64,000 nucleotides of DNA from contig NZ_CP046703.1 in assembly GCF_009873495.1 (NCBI RefSeq), positions 1,736,001-1,800,000 of the forward strand, given 5' to 3'. The DNA is from Nostoc sp. ATCC 53789. Lineage in GTDB: Bacteria > Cyanobacteriota > Cyanobacteriia > Cyanobacteriales > Nostocaceae. Below the pieces are notes generated by a model. It saw only the letters and a list, made by a program, of their open reading frames with translations. It did not search any database and was not told the DNA's origin. The position numbers and the translations under genes were made by a program. The first letter of the stretch is position 1. Every line of letters starts with the position of its first letter. Positions 34,783 through 43,278 of the stretch are shown in pieces.

Positions 34783-35265
34783 TTACAAAGGTGAGGTGCT
34801 TTCATACATCTGTTTATGCTTGGCTAAAAGCTCTTGATATTTCTCATTTGTCTTTGTTTGTATCCACTTGGCTTTAAAAATTGCTGCTGACTCGGCTTTA
34901 ACAGGGTCTTCTTCGTAAGGAAGAATCTCTTTTTTCGAACCTGAAGTTTCCGAATTTTGTTTATATTTTCTGCCTGTTTTATGATTAGCATAACGGCGAG
35001 AGCGAGTATAACCCATTTGGATAAACTTTCGTGCCATATCCGCGCCGATAAAATCATCTTGTTTTAGAGAATCAAGAAACATTTCGTAGATTTTTTCACT
35101 TGACTCTCTAGCAATCTCAGGAGTTTTGAACCGCCAGTAAGGAAGAATTTCTGATTTATATGGTTCAACCAAAAGTACGCCCTGTTCACCCTTGCCAACG
35201 CGATAAAGTTCAGGATATTTGCGAAAATCGATATTTTTAAAGTCTAAAGAATAATCAAATGGCAT
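34783..35265 (-). CDS. DUF4385 family protein
   Basis: A 160-residue soluble protein matching DUF4385 throughout: FDYSLDFKNIDFRKYPELYR at the start, YRVGKGEQGVLLVEPYKSEI, LPYWRFKTPEIA, FIGADMARKFIQMGYTRSRR and the basic YANHKTGRKY. The family is widespread in bacteria; no function is known. A lysine/arginine-rich C-terminal half suggests nucleic acid binding, which is speculation. Divergent from the VOC gene at 35343. Confidence 0.85.
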   Translation of the reverse strand: MPFDYSLDFKNIDFRKYPELYRVGKGEQGVLLVEPYKSEILPYWRFKTPEIARESSEKIYEMFLDSLKQDDFIGADMARKFIQMGYTRSRRYANHKTGRKYKQNSETSGSKKEILPYEEDPVKAESAAIFKAKWIQTKTNEKYQELLAKHKQMYESTSPL

Positions 35266-35342
35266 GATAGATTTTTATTAGGAATAGTAAACTTTAAGTA
35301 AAAAGTTCAGCTTCTATCCTAGTAAGGAGATTTTCTTCTACT

Positions 35343-35810
35343 ATGCTATCTAGTACCCAATCTGTGAACAGTGTCCTTGCGCCAGGAAATTTGCGTAAAG
35401 TGCATCACATTGCACTCAATGTCCAGGATATGCAAGCTTCCCGTTACTTTTATGGCACAATCTTGGGTTTACACGAACTTACAGGCGACGAAGTACCCGC
35501 AACTCTGACGGAACTTGTCGCATCAGGGAAAGTAGCCAATTTTATTACCCCGGATGGGACAATACTGGATTTATTTGGGGAACCAGAATTATCACCACCA
35601 GATCCCAATCCAGAGAAGACATTCACCAGAGCCTACCATTTGGCTTTTGACATCGATCCGCAGTTATTCGATCGCGCGGTGACAGTGATCAGTGAAAATA
35701 AAATAGCGATCGCACATGGCCCAGTCACTCGTCCTACTGGTAGAGGTGTGTATTTTTACGATCCAGATGGCTTTATGATTGAAATTCGTTGCGATCCAGA
35801 AGCTAGTTAA
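35343..35810 (+). CDS. VOC (glyoxalase/dioxygenase-like) family protein
   Basis: A 155-residue vicinal-oxygen-chelate protein. Metal-ligand-type positions are visible: His in VHHIALNVQDMQASRYFYG, His in AYHLAFDID and Glu in DPDGFMIEIRCDP near the C-terminus. One complete βαβββ pair is present, as in glyoxalase I and fosfomycin-resistance proteins. Substrate unknown. The next gene (35839) starts 28 bp after its stop on the same strand, so cotranscription is possible. Confidence 0.87.
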   Translation: MLSSTQSVNSVLAPGNLRKVHHIALNVQDMQASRYFYGTILGLHELTGDEVPATLTELVASGKVANFITPDGTILDLFGEPELSPPDPNPEKTFTRAYHLAFDIDPQLFDRAVTVISENKIAIAHGPVTRPTGRGVYFYDPDGFMIEIRCDPEAS

Positions 35811-35838
35811 CTTAGGGGTAAAAACAAAAGTATCTACC

Positions 35839-36135
35839 ATGACCGCGAAACTCATCCAAATATTTAAAGTAATTGAAGACACAATCACAAAACCGCCAAT
35901 TCCACACGAACCATACAAGCAATCATTGAAAGCCTGGGCGATGTATTGTTTACGAGACAAAGGTTTTATAGTCGCTTATGCTCAAAATGCTGACTTTGCC
36001 ATTGAAAGAAAACGTGAAGAAAAGCTATATTTTAAAGTTTCAAACAGCCCCGATGATTTAGATAATTCTGTTAGCTGGATAGTTTGGGATAACGCAACTA
36101 AAAGTGCTAGTCTCATTCCTCAAAAAATAGACTGA
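35839..36135 (+). CDS. Hypothetical protein, 98 aa
   Basis: Read from the ATG at 35839 (MTAKLIQIFK); an upstream in-frame start at 35779 would overlap the VOC gene and is less likely. The protein is α/β, without a signal peptide or membrane helix, containing KAWAMYCLRDKGFIVAYAQN and a C-terminal VSWIVWDNATKSASLIPQK. The pattern of a small nuclease-like or restriction-like fold is possible, but I recognise no named family. It lies directly after the VOC gene. Confidence 0.6.
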   Translation: MTAKLIQIFKVIEDTITKPPIPHEPYKQSLKAWAMYCLRDKGFIVAYAQNADFAIERKREEKLYFKVSNSPDDLDNSVSWIVWDNATKSASLIPQKID

Positions 36136-36179
36136 TGCCAAAAAAGCGCTATAGTCATGAATTTTATTCCCCTTCCCTA

Positions 36180-36851
36180 CTATTGCTGCACAAATATCTG
36201 ATGTTCTGGCGAATTTAATCCCAACTGCAACACAGCCAATACTTGCTGCATATTGCCAGCAAGTAAATTCGACATTGACAACCACAAACCAGGAAATACT
36301 TGACTTTTGATAATTCCATCTGCGTCCACTTCTAAGGATACATATTCTCCTTGTTGCAGGCTAAACCAATCTAATTTATTTTCAAATATTTGCCAAACAA
36401 TATATTCTTTTACCCCATTACGACCATAGACTTTTTTCTTGTCATGTAAGTCAATAGCAACACTGCTAGCTGCTATCTCTATTACGAGTTCTGGCGCACC
36501 TTCTATGTAGTCATCATCGGTCAAACGAGATTGTCCTTTAGCTGCTGGTGTGATTAATAACACTCCATCTGGTTGGGGTTCATTGTCTCGATCTAAGCGG
36601 ACTGTTGGCTCAATTCCCAATCTCACCCCAGGAGTGGCAATTTGGTAAGTCCACAACCAACCGATTAGATGACCATGTGGTTCAGCATGACTTTCAAAGC
36701 GTAATGGGGATGCCAAATATACAACTCCTTCAATTAATTCTGCCTTTTGATGACGGGACATTGCCTGATAGCGTCGTTCAAATTCGTAGCGAGTGAGGCG
36801 ATCGCCATTTTCTAAAGGAGGAATTCGTTGCTTGAGTGATAAGTTGACCAT
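36180..36851 (-). CDS. Uma2 family putative endonuclease
   Basis: A 223-residue Uma2 protein, longer at the N-terminus than the copy at 11750 (LTRYEFERRYQAMSRHQKAE). Family core: AELIEGVVYLASP, VRLDRDNEPQPDGVLLI, GAPELVIEIAASSVAIDLHD and KKVYGRNGVKEYIVWQ. The conserved Asp/Glu/Glu pattern of PD-(D/E)xK nucleases is intact. Biological role of the family not established. Convergent with the small gene at 35839. Confidence 0.87.
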   Translation of the reverse strand: MVNLSLKQRIPPLENGDRLTRYEFERRYQAMSRHQKAELIEGVVYLASPLRFESHAEPHGHLIGWLWTYQIATPGVRLGIEPTVRLDRDNEPQPDGVLLITPAAKGQSRLTDDDYIEGAPELVIEIAASSVAIDLHDKKKVYGRNGVKEYIVWQIFENKLDWFSLQQGEYVSLEVDADGIIKSQVFPGLWLSMSNLLAGNMQQVLAVLQLGLNSPEHQIFVQQ

Positions 36852-36927
36852 GATTTTCTGCTCTGGCTAGGAGTCTTACTTTATTATCGCTTGAGACATA
36901 TTTTTCTACGGAAATACTTCCCAAGCC

Positions 36928-37689
36928 TCATTTTGTTAATAAATCGCTAGAATCAGGTTTCTCAAATACCATTAAATGCTGTTGAGGTAACAAGTTTTTA
37001 GTTTCCCGCCAAACCAAACCAACAGCTTGCATTTCTTTACGGACTTGCTTTTGAGTCATCTTGTGCAGACCTTTAATCATAATAAAGGGATTTTCACCCC
37101 GGTACTCAACCAGGACTACCCGACCACCTGGTTTTAGTGCTTTCACAATTCCTTGCATCACTTCTTGAGGATACTCAAGTTCATGATAAGCATCTACCAT
37201 CAATGCCAAATCGATACTTTCAGATGGTAAGTTTGGGTCACTAAGGGTTGCTAAAACAGGCTCAACATTGGTGATATTTTTCTCTTTTTTGAACAACTCA
37301 ATTATTTCTAACATTTCTGGCTGAACATCTACAGCTAACACCTTACCTGCTGTTAATAACGGTGCGATGCGAAAGCTTAAGTAACCTGTACCAGCGCCAA
37401 TATCAGCCACTACATCGTTAGGTTTCAAGTTGAGAAGGCTGACTATCTTACTTGGCTGTTCCTCTCCCTCTCGGCTGGGACGTTCTAGCCAGCCAGCGCC
37501 AGTGTATCCCATAACTTTGGCGATTTCGCGCCCCATGTAATATTTGCCAATACCATCTGGACTGTGGATTATCCGTTGTTCGTAAACTGCGCTCGCACCA
37601 TTGGCGGCTTGTGCTGTCAAGGTTGGGTTTAGCAGCGAGTAACTCAGTATTAGAACAAGAGATACTATAAAGTGGAGAAATTTTGACAT
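36928..37689 (-). CDS. Exported-type class I SAM methyltransferase
   Basis: Read from the ATG at 37689 (MSKFLHFIVSLVLILSYSLL), which gives a signal peptide with a probable cleavage after LTAQA. A frame extension to 37725 is open but would add an unlikely leader and overlap the divergent gene. The methyltransferase domain is standard: VVADIGAGTGYLSFRIAPLL (motif I), VLAVDVQPEM and IDLALMVDAYHEL, then LKPGGRVVLVEYRG. An export signal on a SAM enzyme is odd, since SAM is cytoplasmic, but similar signal-bearing proteins occur in other bacteria. Substrate unknown. Its start codon is 6 bp from that of the divergent methyltransferase at 37696. Confidence 0.82.
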   Translation of the reverse strand: MSKFLHFIVSLVLILSYSLLNPTLTAQAANGASAVYEQRIIHSPDGIGKYYMGREIAKVMGYTGAGWLERPSREGEEQPSKIVSLLNLKPNDVVADIGAGTGYLSFRIAPLLTAGKVLAVDVQPEMLEIIELFKKEKNITNVEPVLATLSDPNLPSESIDLALMVDAYHELEYPQEVMQGIVKALKPGGRVVLVEYRGENPFIMIKGLHKMTQKQVRKEMQAVGLVWRETKNLLPQQHLMVFEKPDSSDLLTK

Positions 37690-37695
37690 TTGTTT

Positions 37696-38514
37696 ATGAC
37701 TGATCTGGATAATTATAAGCAGCAACTAAAAGAATTTTATGGTAGGAGAACGACTTATGACCATGAGAAAGGTACTCGCCATCCTCTAGAAGCCAAGCTT
37801 CTACTTGAATTTGTTCCACTAAATTCGGGGCAGAAAATTCTTGATGTGGCGACTGGAACAGGTTTAGTTGCGATAGCCGCAGCTGAAAAAGTTGGTTCTG
37901 AAGGCTCCGTGATAGGGATTGACATGACCCCTGGAATGTTGCATCAAGCAAGACTTAAGATTGCAGCAGCAAAATTACAAAATATCGAGTTAGTTGAGGC
38001 GGATGTAGAACATTTCAACTTTACTGAGAGTAGTTTTGATGTTGTCTTTTGCTGTGAGGCAATTGTACTTTTTCCTGACATACTTGCTATTTTGCAAAAG
38101 TGGTATCGCTTCTTGAAACCCGGAGGCTTTGTGGCATTCACCTGTCCTCCCGAAACTGCTTTTATGGCCTCTCTTCAGCAGAGGATTGGCGCTAGAGTTT
38201 TAGGCGTATCGCTACCACATATCCTTGAACCACTGGGAACTCCAGAAAAGTGTCGGAATTTGGTTAATCAGGCAGGTTTTAGAGATATCGAAATTAAGAT
38301 TGAACCATCAGGACGTTATCGCCCTCTTAGGGATAACAGATTATCTGAGATAGTAATTAATATAAATTTTAAAGGTAATCCCCTGTTGTCAAAATTATCA
38401 CAAGAACAATTAAATCAGTTGCAAGTTGAGTACAAAGCAGAAATTGAGAAACTAGCAACCGATCAAGGTATTTGGGAAGATACTACAAAGTTGTTTGTTC
38501 GCGCTCAAAAATAA
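37696..38514 (+). CDS. UbiE-like class I SAM methyltransferase
   Basis: A 272-residue cytoplasmic enzyme read from the ATG 37696 (MTDLDNYKQQ); a TTG at 37690 is in frame. Motif I is ILDVATGTGLVAIAAAEKVG, followed by VIGIDMTPGMLHQARLKIAA and VVFCCEAIVLFP / FLKPGGFVAFTCPP, the pattern of the UbiE/MenG-like and related small-molecule methyltransferases. Substrate unknown. Divergent from a signal-bearing methyltransferase with a 6-bp spacer. Confidence 0.87.
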   Translation: MTDLDNYKQQLKEFYGRRTTYDHEKGTRHPLEAKLLLEFVPLNSGQKILDVATGTGLVAIAAAEKVGSEGSVIGIDMTPGMLHQARLKIAAAKLQNIELVEADVEHFNFTESSFDVVFCCEAIVLFPDILAILQKWYRFLKPGGFVAFTCPPETAFMASLQQRIGARVLGVSLPHILEPLGTPEKCRNLVNQAGFRDIEIKIEPSGRYRPLRDNRLSEIVININFKGNPLLSKLSQEQLNQLQVEYKAEIEKLATDQGIWEDTTKLFVRAQK

Positions 38515-38686
38515 ATTGATGAGCTTTGCTGCTGAACTGACAATTTAGTGTGATCGCGCATGATAATCTTGCGGTTAATAATTACAATCACAGTTTAAGC
38601 TTCTAGGCCGATGTGAAAATAAACATTTTCAGGATTTACTTAAACAGCCCGTTTAAAAATTTGTAATCCAACCTTTGGACGCTTAT

Positions 38687-40948
38687 ATGCAAAACCTGCC
38701 CCTAATGTTAGTGCCTGTACTCGCCGTACAGAAAGTAGTAGGTGACGGTGTAATTAAACCTCTCGGTCATCATGAACTGCTGTTGGTGCTGGTGCAACTG
38801 TCACTATTGCTGCTCGTAGCGCGGGGATTAGGTGAGTTAATGCGCCGGATTAATCTACCGCCTGTTGTTGGGGAATTATTGGCGGGTGTGCTGCTTGGCC
38901 CTTCTCTATTTGGTTTGCTCCTTCCAGACTTGCAAGCTCATATCTTTCCCAAAAGTCAAGAACAGTCTAATTTACTTTCGGTGATTTCTTGGTTAGGTGT
39001 GTTATTTTTGCTGATTGTAACTGGGTTGGAGACGGATCTCAAGCTGATTCTTCGTAAGGGTAAAACGGCTCTTTTGATTTCACTGGGCGGAATTATTGTC
39101 CCGTTTATCACCGGCTTTGGATTAGGTTGGCTATTGCCAGATAGTTTTTTAGCTGACCCAGAAAAGCGACTAGTATTCAGTCTATTTATCGCTACAGCAA
39201 TGAGTATTTCAGCAGTACCAGTAATTGCCAAGGTGCTGATGGACTTAAACCTGATTCGCCGTGATATTGGTCAAGTTACCTTAGCCGCGGGTATGACTGA
39301 CGATACTATCGGCTGGATTTTACTTTCTGTGGTTTCAGGTTTAGCTAGTAGCGGCAAATTTGACCTAGGGACAATTTTCCATTCTGTGAGCGCGGCCATA
39401 TTATTTTTAGCGATCGCTTTCACAATTGGGCGTACTATCGTAGATCAGATTTTGCGGTGGGTTGATGACTACGTTGGTGGAATCTCAGCTAGTATATCGG
39501 CTGTGCTGATTCTTTCGCTCTCGGCAGCAGCACTTACCCATGCATTAGGTCTAGAAGCAGCATTAGGTGCTTTCGTGCTGGGGATTCTGGCCGGTCAATC
39601 CCGTCGCTTTAGCAATGAAGCTGGACACATGCTAGAAGTCTTCACAGCAAGCTTTCTAGCACCAATTTTCTTTGCTTCAGCTGGCTTGAAAGTTAATTTG
39701 CTAGCTCTGTTAGTCCCCCAGACGTTGTTATTTGGCTTGATTGTTCTTGCTGTCGCCTGTGTTGGCAAATTTACAGGTGCTTACCTTGGTTCTCGCGTCG
39801 GTGGCTTGAGTCATTGGGAAGGTTTGGCGATGGGTTCCGGGATGAATGCTCGCGGGGCAATGGAAATTGTCGTTGCCACCATTGGTTTATCTTTGGGAGT
39901 GCTGAATCCCCAGATGTACTCAATTATTGTTATGGTGGCAATCGTCACTTCCCTAATGGCTCCACCCCTTCTGCGCTGGACTTTATCAAAAGTGGTTATG
40001 AGTGAGGAGGAAGCTCAACGGTTGGAACAAGAAGAGCAGGATAGCCGCAGCTTTATCAAGCAAATCCACCGTGTCTTAATACCTACTAGCGGTGGCCCCA
40101 ACATCCAACTTGCAGCGCAACTAGTGGGCTACATGGCTCACCAAAACTCGATAGAAGTGACATCTCTATATGCCCTGAGTGACAAGCAGCCTCAAAAGAA
40201 AGGCCGCCGGGCAGCGACCCAGGTTAAAGATACCGCCGCCGAGGAAGCTCTGGCTTCTGTTGCTGAGGAAATGCAGCTACCTGATGATACGACCCTGCAA
40301 ACAAAAATGGAGTCTGGGCGTAGTAAAGCGGAGGTAATTTTGAATGAAGCGAACAAAAACTATGACTTGATTGTATTGGGAGCTTCTGAACAGATACGTC
40401 CTCAGAAAACATTGTTTAATTTGCTTGTAGATCGGGTAGTACAAGAAGCGCCATGTGCAACGATGGTGGTCAAATCGCACCTACCCCAAGCTAAAGGCGA
40501 GATATGCAAAATCGCTCAACAAAAGCTGACAAAGATTCTGGTGCCAACTGTGGGGACAGAATATAGTAAAAATGCTGTAGAGATGGCAAGTACGATCGCT
40601 GCTCAAATGGGAGCATTAGTTATGATCGTGAACGTGATTAATTTGCCACAAGTTGAATATATTCTATACGAACAGCGATCGCTAACTCCAGTGAAGGAAA
40701 TTGCTCACGATCTGCTTGAACAGCAAGCAGCAATTGGCCGCAATCTAGGTGCTGATGTCAAAACATATATTCTTCAAGGAACCAGCCCAGAAAGAGAAAT
40801 CCTCAAGTTTGCCCAAACCCAAGAAGTTGACCTAATTATTTTAGGGAGTAGTATCCGAATGGTTACAGGTCGCGTTTTCTTTGGTCACAGAGTGGATGCA
40901 ATATTAAGTAAAGCCCATTGCCCAGTAGCAGTAATTACTACGCCATAG
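38687..40948 (+). CDS. CPA2 cation/proton antiporter with two universal-stress (USP) domains
   Basis: About 753 residues from the ATG 38687; a TTG at 38675 is in frame. Residues 20-420 form a 12-13 helix CPA2 (Kef/NapA-like) antiporter with family segments LPPVVGELLAGVLLGPSLFG, AVPVIAKVLMDLNLI, GMTDDTIGWILLSVVSGLAS and GSGMNARGAMEIVVATIGLS. Residues about 455-600 and 620-750 are USP-type α/β domains, recognisable from GSSIRMVTGRVFFGHRVDAI and HCPVAVITTP at the end of the second. The USP pair is a probable cytoplasmic ATP-binding regulatory unit. A K+/H+ or Na+/H+ exchange role is likely. Confidence 0.92.
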   Translation: MQNLPLMLVPVLAVQKVVGDGVIKPLGHHELLLVLVQLSLLLLVARGLGELMRRINLPPVVGELLAGVLLGPSLFGLLLPDLQAHIFPKSQEQSNLLSVISWLGVLFLLIVTGLETDLKLILRKGKTALLISLGGIIVPFITGFGLGWLLPDSFLADPEKRLVFSLFIATAMSISAVPVIAKVLMDLNLIRRDIGQVTLAAGMTDDTIGWILLSVVSGLASSGKFDLGTIFHSVSAAILFLAIAFTIGRTIVDQILRWVDDYVGGISASISAVLILSLSAAALTHALGLEAALGAFVLGILAGQSRRFSNEAGHMLEVFTASFLAPIFFASAGLKVNLLALLVPQTLLFGLIVLAVACVGKFTGAYLGSRVGGLSHWEGLAMGSGMNARGAMEIVVATIGLSLGVLNPQMYSIIVMVAIVTSLMAPPLLRWTLSKVVMSEEEAQRLEQEEQDSRSFIKQIHRVLIPTSGGPNIQLAAQLVGYMAHQNSIEVTSLYALSDKQPQKKGRRAATQVKDTAAEEALASVAEEMQLPDDTTLQTKMESGRSKAEVILNEANKNYDLIVLGASEQIRPQKTLFNLLVDRVVQEAPCATMVVKSHLPQAKGEICKIAQQKLTKILVPTVGTEYSKNAVEMASTIAAQMGALVMIVNVINLPQVEYILYEQRSLTPVKEIAHDLLEQQAAIGRNLGADVKTYILQGTSPEREILKFAQTQEVDLIILGSSIRMVTGRVFFGHRVDAILSKAHCPVAVITTP

Positions 40949-40977
40949 GCGTTCTCAGCTTTAACTAGATTACGACT

Positions 40978-41046
40978 GATACCAATTCTTTATTAACTTG
41001 CACTTAATAAGTAAGTGATGATATAATCCCATCCAAAAATAGAAGC
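40978..41046. repeat. ATACCAATTCT repeat (copy A of a flanking pair)
   Basis: GATACCAATTCT, TTGCACTTAATAA, GTGATGATATAA and CCAAAAATAGAAGC appear in this order. A second copy is at 43197-43262 in the same orientation. Together they flank the cupin gene and the IS1634-type element. Confidence 0.75.
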
Positions 41047-41126
41047 GTAGTTTACCGCCGTAGGCATCCCTTCTGCTGAGATGGAACCCTTGAACCTATT
41101 TTAACTTCCGTCTTAATTCATCTTTA

Positions 41127-41299
41127 CCCGAATTTCTCACGTATTGTGTGGTTCGGGTGGGGGTGTGGGAGGCAATGCAGCGTTCATTGATAGTTATTCA
41201 ATTCCTCCTCTTTCTCCCCACACTCCCCACACTCCCCACACTCCCCACACTCCCCACACCCCCCACACTCACGCTCATTTCTCACAAGTGAGAAATCCA
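41127..41299. repeat. Dispersed repeat with ATTTCTCAC ends and CTCCCCACA microsatellite (copy 3)
   Basis: Begins CCCGAATTTCTCACGT and ends in the palindrome ATTTCTCAC-AA-GTGAGAAAT (41277-41296). Between them lies a tandem array of five to six CTCCCCACA nonamers (41214-41270). The frame of the cupin gene is open through it, but I do not consider it part of that protein. Confidence 0.75.
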
Positions 41300-41356
41300 G
41301 GTTTAGGCCCTTTGCTTGTTCACCATCAAATTTTCTTAGCACCTTGGTATCAAGAA

Positions 41357-41839
41357 ATGGAAAAGTATTTAGTCACCAAAGAAGAGATTGAGTCTTATGA
41401 AGGACTAGAAAAAACACATTTTCTCAACTCCAATGCTCGCAGACTGAATAAGTCTTTAGGAGATTTGACAGGTTTAAAAAATATCGGTTTCCACATCATT
41501 GAAGTAGAGCCTGGACGTGAATCAACGGAGCTTCACATGCACTATCACGAAGAAGAGTGCGTATACGTTCTTGAGGGAGAAGCTGAGGCAACAATTGGAG
41601 AAAGCATTTATCCAGTTAAAGCAGGAGATTTTATTGGATATCGCGCTGGTGGTAAGCCGCATAAGCTGACAAACACGAGCAATTCTATATTCAAATGTAT
41701 AGTAGTTGGTCAAAGGCTAGACCATGATATCGGTGACTATCCAAATTTGCAGAAACGTATATATAGGAGTAAAGGTTTAAAATGGAATCTGGTCGATATG
41801 GAAAATATAGCTGAACCAGTAGCAGGTAAGAAAGCATAA
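41357..41839 (+). CDS. Cupin-domain protein
   Basis: A 160-residue protein read from the ATG at 41357 (MEKYLVTKEE). The single cupin domain shows the two conserved blocks: GRESTELHMHYHEEECVYVL (His/His/Glu metal-ligand pattern) and GDFIGYRAGGKPHKLTNTSN with the later His. The longer frame starting at 41144 is rejected because its first 70 codons are the repeat at 41127. Cupins of this kind bind metals and act as isomerases, dioxygenases or sensors; the specific role is unknown. Confidence 0.85.
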   Translation: MEKYLVTKEEIESYEGLEKTHFLNSNARRLNKSLGDLTGLKNIGFHIIEVEPGRESTELHMHYHEEECVYVLEGEAEATIGESIYPVKAGDFIGYRAGGKPHKLTNTSNSIFKCIVVGQRLDHDIGDYPNLQKRIYRSKGLKWNLVDMENIAEPVAGKKA

Positions 41840-41914
41840 CAGGCAATACTGCTCGGTTAAGCATTTTTAACTCGGAATCGGGTTTGGGGAAAAGGTTAAA
41901 GGGTAAGGGTTAAA

Positions 41915-43079
41915 CCCAGATTCCGCAGGTGCGCTCGTAAATGCTGTATTTTTGAAAATGACCTAAATGCTGCATTTTAGAAGCATGACAGCATCATTAA
42001 ATATCAGGGTACAGGATATTGATCACTGCGGCATAGTCGCAGGCATCTGTGATGAGATGAATTTAGTAGAACAAATTAACCGACTGCTGGGAACTCACTC
42101 TCAAGAAATCATCAGTGCAGGTCAAGTTGTAAAAGCAATGATTTTAAACGGATTAGGATTCGTGAGTGCGCCGTTATATTTGTTTGAAAAGTTTTTCGTA
42201 GGCAAAGCTACCGAGCATCTTTTAGGAGAAGGAATACGTCCAGAACACTTAAACGATGACCGTTTGGGTCGAGTATTGGACCAATTATATGAGGCGGGAC
42301 TAACGAAAGTCAAGCCAGAAAAGAAGCTGACCTCAAGCAGTTGGAAAAACGTTTAATTAAAAAGTTATCAGTTGCCCAATCCGAACTTCGGCAGTTGTCA
42401 AACCAAGAATTTGCTTGCTCAAAAGATGCTCTGATTGCGGCACAACGGCTCAGTTCTAAGTTGCCCTTACACCAACTGGCTAATATCCAGGTTAAGGAAG
42501 TAAAAAAACATACTGGACGTGGTAGACCCAGTAAGGATGCTGCCCCTACCTTTTACTACCAAGTCGATGCCACGCTAGAACCCAAGGAAATAGCCATCGC
42601 CATCGAAACCAAACGCGCTGGAAGATTTATTTTAGCGACCAATGTCCTCGATGCCGAAGAACTCAGCGATGAAGATGTTTTACGTGAATATAAGGCACAG
42701 CAGTCTACTGAGCGTGGTTTCCGATTTCTCAAAGACCCTTTATTTTTTACTTCCAGTGTCTTTCTCAATTCGACTGAGCGAGTTGCCGCATTAGCAATGA
42801 TTATGGGTTTGTGCTTGCTTGTTTATAGTCTGGGTCAAAGAGCTTTACGTCAAGCCTTAGAACGGGCAAAAAAAACTATTGATAATCAGTTGGGTAAACC
42901 AACTTCTACTCCCACCTTACGTTGGGTGTTCCAATGTTTTATGTCAATTCATTTGGTTACCGTCTCCCAAATCAAGCAAATTGCCAACTTAACCCATGAA
43001 AGGCAATGGATTCTTCAGTTTTTTGGCGCTCCTTGTCGAAAATATTATCTTCTTTCTTAACTAACCTGCGGAATGTGGG
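41915..43079 (+). mobile_element. IS1634-family element, internally deleted
   Basis: Terminal inverted repeats CCCAGATTCCGCAGGT (41915-41930) and ACCTGCGGAATGTGGG (43064-43079) match with one mismatch. A 6-bp direct repeat GTTAAA lies immediately outside at both ends (41909-41914 and 43080-43085), as expected for a target-site duplication. The interior is a transposase gene with a large deletion, so the element is about 1.17 kb instead of the 1.8-2 kb usual for the family. It could be mobilised only by an intact relative elsewhere. Confidence 0.85.
41967..43060 (+). pseudogene. IS1634-type transposase, internal deletion with frameshift
   Basis: The first part (41967-42312) has the DUF4277-like N-terminus of IS1634-family transposases (IRVQDIDHCGIVAGICDEMN ... 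HLLGEGIRPEHLNDDRLGRV). At about 42313 the sequence jumps into another frame and continues with the C-terminal part (KADLKQLEKRLIKKL-like junction, then GRFILATNVLDAEELSDEDV and QQSTERGFRFLKDPLFFTSS). Roughly 200-230 codons between these, including the first catalytic aspartates of the DDE domain, are missing. Only the Glu-bearing STERGFRFLKDP segment is kept. Not functional by itself. Confidence 0.88.
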
Positions 43080-43196
43080 GTTAAAGGTTTTTTCTTTCCC
43101 TTTTCCCTTTCCCCTTTTCCCCTTAACCGAGAAGTATTGGCATAACAGGTAGAATGCATTTCCTTAATGGAAACTCCGGCATTCTGTCCGTGGCTA

Positions 43197-43262
43197 ATAC
43201 CAATTCTCTATGAAGTTGTACTTAATAGCGGTGATGATATAAACCTATCCCCAAATAGAAGC
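43197..43262. repeat. ATACCAATTCT repeat (copy B of a flanking pair)
   Basis: Direct-repeat partner of 40978-41046: ATACCAATTCT, TTGTACTTAATA, GTGATGATATAAA, CCAAATAGAAGC. Diverged by about 15-20%. Lies between the IS element and the TolC gene. Confidence 0.75.
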
Positions 43263-43278
43263 CCCAAAGGGGCTGATC

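Larger units (their letters stand above)
41844..43139. repeat. Foldback repeat CAATACTKCTCGGTTAA split by the IS element
   Basis: CAATACTGCTCGGTTAA at 41844-41860 and its complement (one mismatch) at 43123-43139 bound a purine-rich left half and a pyrimidine-rich right half. Without the IS it would be a hairpin like that at 20595. The IS1634-type element at 41915-43079 was therefore inserted into a pre-existing dispersed repeat. Confidence 0.8.

Noticed and set aside
41144..41356. N-terminal extension of the cupin protein
   Set aside because: Encoded entirely by a dispersed repeat with CTCCCCACA microsatellite (PHTPHTPHT); the cupin homology starts after the ATG at 41357.
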